Of a DNA stretch of 64,000 nt, positions 16,364-25,591 are shown piece by piece. Within the stretch, counting starts at the first letter, position 1, and every line of letters begins with the position of its first letter. The stretch covers positions 186,001 to 250,000 of the forward strand of contig NZ_JAQKPV010000009.1 of NCBI RefSeq assembly GCF_028200735.1, given 5' to 3'. This DNA is from Streptomyces sp. ACA25. GTDB lineage: Bacteria > Actinomycetota > Actinomycetes > Streptomycetales > Streptomycetaceae. Under the pieces are notes generated by a model. It was not told the DNA's origin and did no database searches. It saw nothing but the letters and a program-made list of their open reading frames with translations. The position numbers and the translations under genes were made by a program.

Positions 16364-17413
16364 ATGACGTCACGGCTCATTGCGGTGTACGGAGCCTACG
16401 GGCACACCGGGCGGCTGGTCACGGCCGAGCTGCTCTCCCGGGGCCGGGAGCTGATCCTGGCCGGGCGTGACGCCGAGGCCCTGCGCACCATGGCCGGCGG
16501 GCTCAAGGAACCCGGCCAGGTCCGTACGTTCCCGGCGTCCGTCGACGACCCGGCAGCGATGCGCGAGCTCACTGGCAAGGCGGCCGTCGTCGTCCACTGC
16601 GCGGGCCCCTTCTCCGTGACCGGAGCCCCACTGGCCACCGCCGCTGCCGAAGCCGGCTGCCACTACCTCGACCACGCGCTGGAACCGCACCACGTCAAGG
16701 GGGTCTTCGACACCCTCCAGGAGACGGCGCAGCACAGCGGCAGCGTGCTGATCCCCGGGCTGAGCTTCTACGGCGGACTCGGTGATCTGCTGGCCGGTGC
16801 GGTGGCCGGCGGCCTGACCGCCGTCGAGCGGCTGGTCGTCGCGTACGCGGTGAGCGGCTGGCGGTTGACCACCGGTGCGAAGAACACCGCCGCCCAACTG
16901 TTCGCCGAGACACAACGGATCACCTTCAGCGATGGTGCCCTCCGTACCGGCTACGTCGAACCCCGCAACGCAGTGTTCGCCTTTCCGCCGCCGCTGGGGC
17001 CACGCACAGTGATCACGCCGCTGCCCTCCTTCGAACCCTTCACGGTCCCCCGGCACGTCCCTGCCCGTAACGTCGACCTGATGCTGACCGCTGCGACCTT
17101 CGAGGAAGAGGGCACCTTCGACAGCGAGCATCTCGACGACGCGGCGCGGTCCCGGACCGACTTCACCATCGCCGTACAGGCGGTCACCGAAGAGGGCGGC
17201 CGCGCCGGTCACCTGCGCGGCCATGATCTGTGGCGGGCGGGAGCCCTGGCCTCGGCCGAGGCTGCCGTGCGGCTGGCCGACAGACACGGCCCCGTCCGGC
17301 CCGCCGTCCTGAGCCCGGCCGAGGCGTTCCCCGCAGGACCCTTCCTTCGGACCCTCGAACGGCTCGGTGCGTTCGAAGTCCACCTCCCCGGAGCACAGGA
17401 GGTGGGGCAATGA
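16364..17413 (+). CDS. Saccharopine-dehydrogenase-like NAD(P)-binding protein
   Basis: The 349-residue protein begins MTSRLIAVYGAYGHTGRLVTAELLSRGRELILAGRDAEAL, a Rossmann GxxGxxG-type loop, followed by VVVHCAGPFSVTGAPLATAAAEAGCHYLDHALEPHHV. That motif marks the saccharopine dehydrogenase-like and trans-acting enoyl reductase group. The substrate is unknown; no lysine-pathway genes are nearby. The ATG at 16364 follows GGAAG; a GTG nine bases earlier is less likely. Its stop overlaps the next start (ATGA at 17410-17413), so it forms an operon with the NmrA-like gene under the divergent TetR. Confidence 0.82.
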   Translation: MTSRLIAVYGAYGHTGRLVTAELLSRGRELILAGRDAEALRTMAGGLKEPGQVRTFPASVDDPAAMRELTGKAAVVVHCAGPFSVTGAPLATAAAEAGCHYLDHALEPHHVKGVFDTLQETAQHSGSVLIPGLSFYGGLGDLLAGAVAGGLTAVERLVVAYAVSGWRLTTGAKNTAAQLFAETQRITFSDGALRTGYVEPRNAVFAFPPPLGPRTVITPLPSFEPFTVPRHVPARNVDLMLTAATFEEEGTFDSEHLDDAARSRTDFTIAVQAVTEEGGRAGHLRGHDLWRAGALASAEAAVRLADRHGPVRPAVLSPAEAFPAGPFLRTLERLGAFEVHLPGAQEVGQ

Positions 17414-18348
17414 CGAGCGGGCAGGAAACACCGGTGCTGGTGACCGGGGCCGCCGGAGGCCGGCAGGGGGCCACGGGCATGCACGTCACCAGGCTGCTGC
17501 TGGACACGGGGCACGCGGTGCGCGCGCTGGTACGCACCGAGGACGCCCGGGCCGACGCCCTGCGCGCGCTCGGTGCCGAGGTGGTGGTCGGCGATCTGCG
17601 GGAGATCGCCTCCGTACTCCCGGCGCTGCGAGGGGTGCGCCGGGCCTTTTTCACCTACCCCGTGACCAACGGACTCCTGGAGGCCACGGGCGCATTCGCC
17701 GCGGCGGCCCGCCGGGAAGGGCTGGAGCGTGTTGTCGAGGTCTCCCAGCTCGCGGCCGACCCGGATGCCGGCACGCCCAGGATGCGGCAGCACTGGGTGG
17801 CGGAGCAGGTTTTCGACTGGGCCGGGGTGGGCGCGGTGCACCTGCGGGCGGCGGTGTTCTTCGAGAATCTGGACTTTCTGGTGCGAGCCGGCGGCGGGAC
17901 GGAGCTGGCGCTGCCCCTCGGGTCACCGCAGACCGTTCTGCCGCTCGTCGCGGGCACCGACGTGGCACGCGTGGCGGCGGGGCTGCTCACCGCCGCGCTC
18001 CCGCCCCCGGACCCGGTCGTGCGGCTCACCGGGCAGGTGTTGGCAGTGGGTGAGGCGGCCGGGAGGTTCGGGCGGGCTGACGGACGAAGGGTCGTCTACA
18101 CCGATGTGCCGCCCGGTGACTGGCGGCAGCGCGCGATGCGCCTCTTCGGCGACCCGCACACGGTCGCGCACCTGTCCGCGCTGTGGGAGGTGTTCCGCGC
18201 CATCGGCGCCCATCATGAGCTGTACGAGGTGACCGAGGTCATCGGTCGCGTCGGCGGTCGACCGCCGCAGACGCTCGAGGCATACGTCCGCGGCACCGGA
18301 GTGCCGGGTTCGCCGCAGCGTACCGACTCCGGGCCGCAGGGCCCGTAG
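17410..18348 (+). CDS. NmrA-like NAD(P)-binding protein
   Basis: The 312-residue product begins MTSGQETPVLVTGAAGGRQGATGMHVTRLLLDTGHAVRALVRTEDARADALRALGAEVVVGDLRE. This is an atypical short-chain dehydrogenase of the NmrA/NAD(P)H:quinone-sensor type: TGAAGGRQGATG is the dinucleotide loop. The usual catalytic YxxxK is not evident, so it may sense redox state or act as a reductase. It is translationally coupled to the preceding dehydrogenase-like gene, and both lie opposite a TetR gene; a small stress or detoxification operon is inferred. Confidence 0.8.
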   Translation: MTSGQETPVLVTGAAGGRQGATGMHVTRLLLDTGHAVRALVRTEDARADALRALGAEVVVGDLREIASVLPALRGVRRAFFTYPVTNGLLEATGAFAAAARREGLERVVEVSQLAADPDAGTPRMRQHWVAEQVFDWAGVGAVHLRAAVFFENLDFLVRAGGGTELALPLGSPQTVLPLVAGTDVARVAAGLLTAALPPPDPVVRLTGQVLAVGEAAGRFGRADGRRVVYTDVPPGDWRQRAMRLFGDPHTVAHLSALWEVFRAIGAHHELYEVTEVIGRVGGRPPQTLEAYVRGTGVPGSPQRTDSGPQGP

Positions 18349-18410
18349 CGTGCGAGAATCCGGGACCGGCATCACGGCGGGCGGCCAACGGACGAAGGGA
18401 GAACAACGGG

Positions 18411-18953
18411 ATGAGCGGGACGGTCGCTGCGGTCAGCAGTAAAGGGGAGTACTCGTTCACCAAGCCGAACCGGAGCAGCATCACACTGCTGACCGGGTTG
18501 GGTGTCGAGGGTGACGTGCATGCGGGGGTGACGGTCAGGCACCGCTCGCGAGTGGCGAAGGATCCCTCCCAGCCGAACCTGCGCCAGGTGCATCTCCTCC
18601 ATGAGGAGCTGTTCGCAGAGGTCGGCCGGGTGGGCTTCGAGGTGTCGCCCGGTGATCTCGGCGAGAACATCACCACCCGCGGCCTCGATCTCCTCGCCCT
18701 CCCCACCGGCACCCGGCTGCACCTCGGCGGCCGGGCAGTGGTCGAGGTCACCGGTCTCCGCAATCCCTGCTCCCAGATCAATGACTTCCGGAGCGGGCTG
18801 CTGAAGCACATGGTCGGACGGGACGAGGCGGGGAACCCCGTGTACCGGGCCGGGATCATGGGAACCGTCGAGGAGGGCGGCGAGGTGCTCCCCGGGGACG
18901 GCATCCGCGTGGAGCTCCCCACCGGGCCTCATCGGCCCCTGGAGCGGGTCTGA
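18411..18953 (+). CDS. MOSC domain protein
   Basis: The 180-residue protein shows the MOSC core: GVEGDVHAGVTVRHRSRVAKDPSQPNLRQVHLLHEELF, GDLGENITTRGLDLLALPTGTRLHLGG, and VEVTGLRNPCSQINDFRSGLL with the conserved cysteine. MOSC domains bind sulphur or molybdenum cofactor, as in the C-terminal domain of Moco sulfurase. Standalone MOSC proteins (YiiM-like) reduce N-hydroxylated compounds. Which applies here is not visible. The ribosome binding site GGGAGAAC precedes the ATG. It stands alone, 62 bases after the NmrA-like gene. Confidence 0.88.
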   Translation: MSGTVAAVSSKGEYSFTKPNRSSITLLTGLGVEGDVHAGVTVRHRSRVAKDPSQPNLRQVHLLHEELFAEVGRVGFEVSPGDLGENITTRGLDLLALPTGTRLHLGGRAVVEVTGLRNPCSQINDFRSGLLKHMVGRDEAGNPVYRAGIMGTVEEGGEVLPGDGIRVELPTGPHRPLERV

Positions 18954-19061
18954 CATCCGTGCCGGCAAGCTGACCGCAGGCTGCCGGGCCGTCGTCATCG
19001 GACTCGCACGATTCTCCCCGCACGGGCCCGCCGCCTGGCACGGCGGTCCCGGAGGGCCGGC

Positions 19062-19844
19062 TCAGTCCGCTTGTCTCCGCTCCGCCCGGTAGCGGGCGGC
19101 CCACTGGTCATTGAGCTCGTCGGCCTGCCGCCGGTGCCGCAGAACGATCGCGCGTCCGGGGGGCAACTCGAGCCCGAGAGAGCCGAGGAGACGCCGGGTG
19201 ACGCCGGTCGCGTCGGCGTCGATCTCCTCGTAACACACCAGGTGGGGCTGGACTCCGTGCGAGGCGAACCACGCCTCCCAGGACGCGTTCTGCTCATCGA
19301 TCAACCGGAGCAGCTGACCTATCCGCTCCGGATCGTACGCGGGCGTCCGCTCTCCTGATCCGGGGCCGCCGATCTCCCCGTTGCCGCCGATGAACCAGGT
19401 GTTGGTCTGCTCCGCGCGCAGCCAGGACACGGCCTGCGCCAGCACGTCCTCGCGGCGCAGGTACAGGAAGCCGGTGCGGCCGAACGCCCGGTTCAGCAAG
19501 CTGGGACTGTCGCCGGCGAAGTCCGGGTGGGCGGCCCCCAGCTTCCCCAGCAACTCGTCCAGGGTTCCACGCATGAGCTTCGCGCCGAACACGCCGTTAC
19601 CGGTACGCCCGGCAGCAAGCGCCGCGCTCACGTACTCCCGGTAGGAGAAATCTCCCTGCTCGTCACGGGGTATCCCCCACCGGTCGGCCCACAACGGCTC
19701 ATCGGGGGCCCGGAAGTACGCCTGCGGCCGGCCGGCGACCCCCGTGGAGTCCAGCAGCCCCAGGAGCAGCGAGCTGCCGGTGCGTGGGGTGGCGCACAGG
19801 AAGTACGCGTCGGGGCGGTCCGGGGCGTCCGGCAGCATGGTCAC
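19062..19844 (-). CDS. Stf0-type sulfotransferase
   Basis: The 260-residue protein begins MTMLPDAPDRPDAYFLCATPRTGSSLLLGLLDSTGVAGRPQAYF. CATPRTGSSLL is the 5'-phosphosulphate binding loop of Stf0 sulfotransferases, which in mycobacteria sulphate trehalose. FGRTGFLYLRREDVLAQAVSWLRAEQTNTWF is the second conserved PAPS-binding region, with the RREDVLAQAVS segment. The acceptor in this organism is not known; trehalose is the family precedent. Length matches the family. It is cytosolic and has no obvious operon partner; the membrane-protein gene is 80 bases upstream on the same strand. Confidence 0.88.
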   Translation of the reverse strand: MTMLPDAPDRPDAYFLCATPRTGSSLLLGLLDSTGVAGRPQAYFRAPDEPLWADRWGIPRDEQGDFSYREYVSAALAAGRTGNGVFGAKLMRGTLDELLGKLGAAHPDFAGDSPSLLNRAFGRTGFLYLRREDVLAQAVSWLRAEQTNTWFIGGNGEIGGPGSGERTPAYDPERIGQLLRLIDEQNASWEAWFASHGVQPHLVCYEEIDADATGVTRRLLGSLGLELPPGRAIVLRHRRQADELNDQWAARYRAERRQAD

Positions 19845-19924
19845 ACCGGCCAGTCAAGGACACCGGAGCACGGCGGGCAAGCGATTTGGGGCCGGAGTCC
19901 CGGCCGCCCGCGCGCACCGCTTCC

Positions 19925-21820
19925 TCAGAGCAGCAGCAGGGCGGCGATCAGCAGGGTGGTGCCGGCCAGGATCGCCGGCCCGAGCGGCATGCCCTGTTCC
20001 CCCGGGTCTGCGTTCTCGGCGGGCCGCAGGGACGGGTGGTGGAGCAGCGCCCGGATCTCGTCCGCGACTTCGTCTGCGGCGACCCGGCCGCGGCACCGGC
20101 GCTCCAGCCAGCTCCAGCCCACCGGCTGCAGACGCAGATTCCCGTCGCGGGTGGCGAAGCGCAGGGCGTCCTGGTGATGACGCACCTCGGTGAGGCGGTC
20201 CCACCGCACGCGGCGGACCCGCCACGCTCCGGTCACCCAGAGCCCTTCCCGGTCGGCCGTGACCCGCCAGTGTGCCGCCGTGGCGATGGCACCCACGCCG
20301 TGGGGCAGCGAGAGGACGGCCATGGCCCACAGGAGCAGTGTCCAGCCGGCGAACCAGTGGGAGGTCAGAGCCCAGAGGCCGAGGATCTCCAGGGACAGGT
20401 AGCCGGCCGCCACCCCGCGTGAGGCACCGTGGGTGGACCAGCTCACGGGACGGTCGGTCGGGGACAGTCGGGCGGCGACGTCGTCCACCGGGCGCCTGCC
20501 GGAGCGGGTTCCGTGGTCACCGGCGTTCCTCCGGCGCGGCTCTGCGGGTGTCAGCGGTGAGACGGCGCACTCCAGCAGCGGCTCGGGATCCTCCGCGTCG
20601 GTCCGGGAGAGGAGAGCGACTTCGGCGCCCGCGCACGGGACCCCGTACAGCACGGCCTCCCGCAGGGGTTGCCGGCCGGTGCCGTGGACCGCGGCGGCGA
20701 ATTCCTCGCGCATCGCCGTGAACGGGTTGTCCGGCGGTTCCGCCCGGCCCGGCCCCGCGCCGGTGACCTCGCCGTCCGCGGGCTGGTCCCCGCCGTCGTC
20801 CGCCCCGTCGAAGGCGGGCAGGGTGCTGACGCGGAAGACGGGTATCCCCGCTGACGGATCGTCGTGGGCGAACACCTGCTCGCGGCCGTTCTCCGGGTGC
20901 TGCCGGACGTGCACCAGCAGCGCGGGTTGCGGCTGGGAGCGCAGCCGGGTGAAACGCCGTCTTCCGATCAGGGAGTTGCCGAGCAGCAGCAGACCGGGCA
21001 CCCCGGTGGCCAGCATCACGAACTGCCGGCCCAGGGGGTCGTACGGTTCGGCGACCAGTCGCGCCCAGTCCCCGTCCACCAGGACGGCGGTCGGGCGGCC
21101 CACCGGGTGGTTCTCCGGGAACAGTGCCGAGACGGTGCGCGTCCCGCCGTCCGGCAGTGTCACGGTGACCGACTCGGTGTCCTGCGCGGTGACCGGGACG
21201 TCGAACCGGGTGGCTGCCGCGGCGCGGGCCTCCTCGGTGGCGGACGTGGCGAGCCCCTGGTGGAGTGCGACACCGGCGACTGCCAGCAGGGCTCCGCCGA
21301 TCACCGCTCCCAGGGAGCCTCTGCGGAACGACTTGCCGGCCGCGGGCAGGGGATGACGGGCCGGGCCCGCCGCCTTGAGCGCGAGCCCGCGCTGCCGGTT
21401 GGCAGCGAGGAGGCGGGCGGTCAGACCGGCCGCCGCGAACGCGGCAGCCACGAGCGGCGCCGGAGACCCCCCGCCCGCCGAGGCGTAGAGCATCTCGTAT
21501 CCGAACCCGGCGGACAGCGGCACCAGCAGACCCAGCGCCGGCCCGGGCTGCCGCCAGATCCAGCACAGCTCCAGCAGCAGTCCGCCCAGGAGGAGCAGCG
21601 CCCACCACTGCGGACCGCACGGGTCCGAGGTGGTGCACACCGGGTCCTCGTCCGTGAAAACGGCCCAGGCGGTGCCGGTCAGGAGCGCCGCGAATCCCCA
21701 CGCCGGGCGTGCCCACCGGGCAGGGCCGGCCGCGAGCCAGGCACGGGTGTCGGCCGTGCTCCACGGCCGTGCTCCGGCGGGTATCCGGTCGGGCGGCAGG
21801 GTCACGGGGATGTCGGGCAC
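19925..21820 (-). CDS. Large polytopic membrane protein of unknown function
   Basis: From the GTG at 21820 the product has 631 residues. A first cluster of hydrophobic helices (WGFAALLTGTAWAVF, WWALLLLGGLLLELCWIW, LGLLVPLSAGFGYEMLY, APLVAAAFAAAGLTARLL) is followed by GSLGAVIGGALLAVAGVAL, an extracytoplasmic-type beta segment (VPVTAQDTESVTVTLPDGGTRTVSALFP), a helix at FVMLATGVPGLLLLGNSL, a soluble domain, two helices (SLEILGLWALTSHWFAGWTLLLWAMAVLSLPHG), a PH-like stretch (HWRVTADREGLWVTGAWRVRRVRWDRLTEVRHHQDALRF) and a final tail anchor. I do not recognise a family; the PH-like part resembles bacterial PH domains. The GTG start has no clear ribosome binding site, so the N-terminus is uncertain. 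Confidence 0.7.
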   Translation of the reverse strand: MPDIPVTLPPDRIPAGARPWSTADTRAWLAAGPARWARPAWGFAALLTGTAWAVFTDEDPVCTTSDPCGPQWWALLLLGGLLLELCWIWRQPGPALGLLVPLSAGFGYEMLYASAGGGSPAPLVAAAFAAAGLTARLLAANRQRGLALKAAGPARHPLPAAGKSFRRGSLGAVIGGALLAVAGVALHQGLATSATEEARAAAATRFDVPVTAQDTESVTVTLPDGGTRTVSALFPENHPVGRPTAVLVDGDWARLVAEPYDPLGRQFVMLATGVPGLLLLGNSLIGRRRFTRLRSQPQPALLVHVRQHPENGREQVFAHDDPSAGIPVFRVSTLPAFDGADDGGDQPADGEVTGAGPGRAEPPDNPFTAMREEFAAAVHGTGRQPLREAVLYGVPCAGAEVALLSRTDAEDPEPLLECAVSPLTPAEPRRRNAGDHGTRSGRRPVDDVAARLSPTDRPVSWSTHGASRGVAAGYLSLEILGLWALTSHWFAGWTLLLWAMAVLSLPHGVGAIATAAHWRVTADREGLWVTGAWRVRRVRWDRLTEVRHHQDALRFATRDGNLRLQPVGWSWLERRCRGRVAADEVADEIRALLHHPSLRPAENADPGEQGMPLGPAILAGTTLLIAALLLL

Positions 21821-21903
21821 TCCCGCATTATGGTCGACCGAAGCGGAGGAAGCCGGACGGGTCGCCGTCCCCGGGCGTCCGCGCCTTCCTGGTCCGGCCG
21901 GAG

Positions 21904-21947
21904 CCGGGCCCCGGCGCGCAGGCGGAAGGGCTGCGGCCGGGGCCCGG
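21904..21947 (-). terminator. Terminator of the bglC operon
   Basis: Twelve-base perfect GC arms (CCGGGCCCCGGC / GCCGGGGCCCGG) with a 20-base loop lie 47 bases past the bglC stop codon. Confidence 0.6.
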
Positions 21948-21993
21948 GTCCCCGTCGGCGCCGGGGGAGCGGCGCCGTGCGTGAGGGCCGGCG

Positions 21994-23454
21994 TCAGTGC
22001 TGCGGGCCGGCGGTGGCGGGGAGGGTGCTGGTGCGGGCGACCCGGGAGTACCAGTGGGCGCTGGCCTTCGGGATGCGCTTGCCGGTCGGGTAGTCGACGT
22101 ACACCGCTCCGAAGCGCTTGCTGTATCCGTAGCCCCACTCGAAGTTGTCGAGCAGGGACCACAGGAAGTAGCCGCGGACGTCCACGCCGGCCTCGATGGC
22201 CTCGTGGACTGCGCTCAGGTGGCCGTGCAGGTACGCGATCCGGTCGGGGTCATTGACCTCGCCCTCCGGATTGACGTAGTCGTCGAAGGCCGCGCCGTTC
22301 TCGGTGATCATCAGGGGGATTTCGGGGAAGTCGCTCTTCAGGCGCAGCAGCAGGTCGCGCAGCCCGCTGGGGTCGACAGCCCATCCCATGGCGGTGGTGG
22401 TGCCCGGGGTCAGGTGGAAGGCGACCTTGTCGGCCCCTGTCCACGGGCTGTGCTCGCTGGCGCCGTGTCCGTCGGAACCGTGGCTGGCCGTCCCGTCGGT
22501 GGCCGAGACCAGGGTGGGTGAGTAGTAGTTGACGCCGAGGAAGTCGAGCGGCTGGTGGATGGTGGCGACGTCACCGTCGTGCACGAACGACCAGTCGGTG
22601 AGGTGCGCGGTGTCCTCCAGCACATCGGCCGGGTACGCGCCGCGCAGCATCGGGCCGGTGAAGACCCGGTTGGCCACGCCGTCGATGCGGCGGGCCGCGT
22701 CGACGTCCTCGGGGCTGTCGGTCAGCGGGCGGACGTGGTGCAGGTTGAGCGTGACGGACACCGCGGCCGTGGAGGGGAGCCGGTCCCGCAGGGCCTGTAC
22801 GGCCAGGCCGTGGCCGAGGTTGAGGTGGTGGGCCGCGCGCAGGGCGGAGACGTCATCGGTGCGGCCGGGGGCGTGCACCCCGGAGCCGTAGCCGAGGAAG
22901 GCGCTGCACCAGGGCTCGTTCAGGGTGGTCCAGGTCTTCACCCGGTCGCCGAGAGCCTCGGCGGCGAGGGCGGCGTACTCGGCGAAGCGCTCCGCGGTGG
23001 CGCGCTCCGGCCAGCCGCCGGCGTCCTCGAGCTCCTGGGGCAGGTCCCAGTGGTAGAGGGTGGCGACGGGCTGGATGCCCTTTTCGAGCAGTTCGTCGGT
23101 GAGCCGGGCGTAGAAGTCCAGCCCTTTCCGGTTGGCGGGGCCGCTTCCGGTGGGCTGGATACGGGGCCAGGCGAGCGAGAAGCGGTAGGCGCCGACACCG
23201 AGGTCGGCCATCAGGGCGACGTCCTCGCGCCAGCGGTGGTAGTGGTCGGTGGCGGTGTCACCGGTGTCGCCGTTGCGGACCTTGCCGGGGGTGCGGCAGT
23301 AGGTGTCCCAGATGGAGGGTGTGCGCCCGTCGAGGGCGGCGGCGCCCTCGATCTGGTAGGAGGCGGTCGCGGTACCCCAGAGGAAGCCGGACGGGAAGTC
23401 GCGTGCTGCGGGGGTCGCCGGGGCGGGTACGCCCTGGTGGGATGCGGTGGCCAC
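21994..23454 (-). CDS. bglC: GH1 beta-glucosidase
   Basis: The 486-residue cytosolic protein has the GH1 barrel: FPSGFLWGTATASYQIEGAA at the start, the acid/base glutamate in TTLNEPW (Glu180), the nucleophile in PLMITENGAAF (Glu385), and GYFLWSLLDNFEWGYGYSKRFGAVYVD at the end. It hydrolyses beta-glucosides, with cellobiose as expected substrate because it is the last gene of an operon with a CebEFG-type ABC importer. No signal peptide is present, so imported disaccharide is split inside the cell. The symbol follows this operon context; another beta-glucoside is possible. Confidence 0.9.
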   Translation of the reverse strand: MATASHQGVPAPATPAARDFPSGFLWGTATASYQIEGAAALDGRTPSIWDTYCRTPGKVRNGDTGDTATDHYHRWREDVALMADLGVGAYRFSLAWPRIQPTGSGPANRKGLDFYARLTDELLEKGIQPVATLYHWDLPQELEDAGGWPERATAERFAEYAALAAEALGDRVKTWTTLNEPWCSAFLGYGSGVHAPGRTDDVSALRAAHHLNLGHGLAVQALRDRLPSTAAVSVTLNLHHVRPLTDSPEDVDAARRIDGVANRVFTGPMLRGAYPADVLEDTAHLTDWSFVHDGDVATIHQPLDFLGVNYYSPTLVSATDGTASHGSDGHGASEHSPWTGADKVAFHLTPGTTTAMGWAVDPSGLRDLLLRLKSDFPEIPLMITENGAAFDDYVNPEGEVNDPDRIAYLHGHLSAVHEAIEAGVDVRGYFLWSLLDNFEWGYGYSKRFGAVYVDYPTGKRIPKASAHWYSRVARTSTLPATAGPQH

Positions 23455-23538
23455 GAAGGTCCTTCCGAAGGTGCGGTGTACGGGTGTGCGGAGGGGTCGG
23501 GGGCGGCCGGGCAGCGGGGTGTCCCGGGTCGCGGTTGT

Positions 23539-24462
23539 TCAGCCCTTCACGGCGCCCTGCATGATGCCGCCGACGATCTGGCGGCCGAACACGACGAACA
23601 TCACCAGCAGCGGCAGGGTGCCGAGCAGCGCGCCGGCCATGATGAGCGACTGGTCGCGGATATAGCCCGCGCTGAGCTGGGTGAGTGCCACCGGAACGGT
23701 GGGGTTGCTCATGTCCAGGGCGATGAAGGGCCAGAAGAAGTCGTTCCAGGCGTGCACGAACGTGATCATGAACAGCACGGCCATCGCGGGCCGGGCGATG
23801 GGCAGCACGACACTCCAGAAAATGCGCAGGGAGTGCGCCCCGTCCACCCGGGCCGCTTCGACGAGCTCGTCCGGCAGGGCTTCCGCGAGGTACTGCCGCA
23901 TGAAGAACACGCCGACGGCGCTGACCAGGGTGGGGAAGATGACGGCTGGCAGCCGCTGTCCCCATCCGATCTCGCTCATCATCATGAACAGCGGCACGAC
24001 GCCGAGTTGCGGGGGGATCATCATGGTGCCGATGACCAGCATGAGCAGCAGGTTGCGGCCCCGGAAACGCAGTTTGGCGAAAGCGAAGCCGGCCAGGGTG
24101 GCGAACAGCACCGTGGACAGGGCGATGGTGCCGGCGACGATGAGGCTGTTGGCCATCGCCTGGCCGAGTGCGGCATCCTGCCAGGCTGCCGCGAGGTTCT
24201 TGAAGAGGTTGGGACCGGGGAGGAACGGCGGGGGCGACTGGGTGACGCGGGTGTTGTCGGTGGAGGCCGCCACCATCGTCCAGTAGAGCGGGAACAGCGA
24301 GACCAGGGCCACGACGATGAGCAGCGCATAAGCAACGGGTCCGGCGTGGTGCTGTCGGCCGGCGCCCTGCCGCAGCCGCATGCGGGGCCGGCGGCCGGGG
24401 GGTGCGGAGTCCGGGTTCAGCGGGTCGAGGTCCGGCCGGACCGGGGCGGTACCGGTGGTCAT
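23539..24462 (-). CDS. cebG: ABC sugar permease (CebG-like)
   Basis: The 307-residue inner-membrane protein has six predicted helices, the first being AYALLIVVALVSLFPLYWTMVAA. The permease EAA loop occurs in DELVEAARVDGAHSLRIFWSVVLPIARPAMA, which docks to the ATPase. It belongs to the MalG-type carbohydrate permeases. Together with CebF it forms the channel for the CebE-bound sugar. No ATPase gene is in the operon, as expected for Streptomyces, where MsiK serves many sugar importers. I start at the ATG before TTGTAPVRPDLDPLN; the longer frame upstream is cebF antisense-phase sequence. Only 4 bases separate it from cebF. Confidence 0.9.
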   Translation of the reverse strand: MTTGTAPVRPDLDPLNPDSAPPGRRPRMRLRQGAGRQHHAGPVAYALLIVVALVSLFPLYWTMVAASTDNTRVTQSPPPFLPGPNLFKNLAAAWQDAALGQAMANSLIVAGTIALSTVLFATLAGFAFAKLRFRGRNLLLMLVIGTMMIPPQLGVVPLFMMMSEIGWGQRLPAVIFPTLVSAVGVFFMRQYLAEALPDELVEAARVDGAHSLRIFWSVVLPIARPAMAVLFMITFVHAWNDFFWPFIALDMSNPTVPVALTQLSAGYIRDQSLIMAGALLGTLPLLVMFVVFGRQIVGGIMQGAVKG

Positions 24463-24466
24463 GGGA

Positions 24467-25495
24467 TCACCGCTTCCTGATCGGCGTGCCGGACAAGAGG
24501 CGCGCGGTGAGTCGCTGGAGTACGAAGACGAGGATGAGGATGAGGAACATCGCCCAGGCGACGGTGGCTGCCCGTCCCATCTGGTAGTTCCGCCAACCCT
24601 CCTGGTACAGCAGCAGGCCGAGGGTCTGGTACTGGTTGTCCGCTCCGCCGGTGACACCGTTCGGGCCCTGGCCGAAGATCAGCGGCTCACCGAAGAGCTG
24701 CGTGGCACCGATCGTGGACAGCACGATAGTGAAGACGATCATGGTGCGGATGCCGGGGATGGTGACCTGCCGGAACTGCTGCCAGCGTGAGGCGCCGTCG
24801 ATCGCCGCGGCCTCGTACCGGTCCTTGGGGATGGCCTGCATCGCGGCGAGGTAGAGCAGTGCGTTGTAGCCGGTCCACCGCCAGATCACGATGCAGGAGA
24901 TCGCGATCTGGGCGGGCCACTTGTTGTTCTCCCAGTCGATGTTGTCGAAGCCGAACAGGCTCAGGCCCCAGTTGATCATGCCGAAGTCGCGCTCGAAGAG
25001 CATGGTGAAGACCAGCGCCGCCGCACCCACCGAGGTCGCATAGGGCGTGAGGGCGGCGACCCGGAAGAATGCCGAACCGCGCAGGTGGTAGTTGAGCAGG
25101 TGCGCCAGCCCGAGTGCCATGAGCAGCTGGGGGACGGTGGATATCACGCCGATGGTGAAGGTGTTGAGCAGCGCGTTCCAGAACTGCTCGTCCTGCCACA
25201 GCCGGGTGTAGTTGTCCAGGCCCTGCCACTCCATGACGTTCAGGGAGGAGAGCTCCACCCGGTGGAGAGAGATCCAGGAGGTGTACAGCAGGGGGTAGAA
25301 GCTGAAGGCGGCGAAAATGACGAAGAACGGGGTGATGAAGGCGTAAGGCGCTGTCCGCAGGTCCAGCCGGTGGAGGAGGGTGCGCCACTTCTGACGGGGA
25401 CGCCCCCCGTCGGATCCGGAGCGAGGTCCCCCGGCGGAGCCGGGCGGGACGTCCTGCGGCCCGTCCGCATGAGGTACCGAGGTGGAAGTGGCCAC
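24467..25495 (-). CDS. cebF: ABC sugar permease (CebF-like)
   Basis: The 342-residue protein has an N-terminal hydrophilic tail, then six membrane segments beginning APYAFITPFFVIFAAFSFYPLLYTSWISL. Its EAA loop is DRYEAAAIDGASRWQQFRQVTIPGI, placing it in the MalF-type permeases. I chose the GTG at 25493-25495 because GGAAG lies six bases before it; a GTG eight codons earlier has none. It is the second gene of the cebE-cebF-cebG-bglC operon. It imports, with CebG, the sugar delivered by CebE. Confidence 0.9.
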   Translation of the reverse strand: MATSTSVPHADGPQDVPPGSAGGPRSGSDGGRPRQKWRTLLHRLDLRTAPYAFITPFFVIFAAFSFYPLLYTSWISLHRVELSSLNVMEWQGLDNYTRLWQDEQFWNALLNTFTIGVISTVPQLLMALGLAHLLNYHLRGSAFFRVAALTPYATSVGAAALVFTMLFERDFGMINWGLSLFGFDNIDWENNKWPAQIAISCIVIWRWTGYNALLYLAAMQAIPKDRYEAAAIDGASRWQQFRQVTIPGIRTMIVFTIVLSTIGATQLFGEPLIFGQGPNGVTGGADNQYQTLGLLLYQEGWRNYQMGRAATVAWAMFLILILVFVLQRLTARLLSGTPIRKR

Positions 25496-25591
25496 GGGGG
25501 GCTTCCTTTTCTGTGACACGAAGGGATCGGGGCGAGGCGCCCGGTGGCCGCGCGGGCCGCGACGGCCACCGGGGCCTCAGGGTGACCTGGG

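Noticed and set aside
22555..24480. 641-codon plus-strand frame across the ceb operon
   Set aside because: It is antisense to bglC and cebG, Gly/Arg/His-rich and without family similarity; GC-rich shadow.
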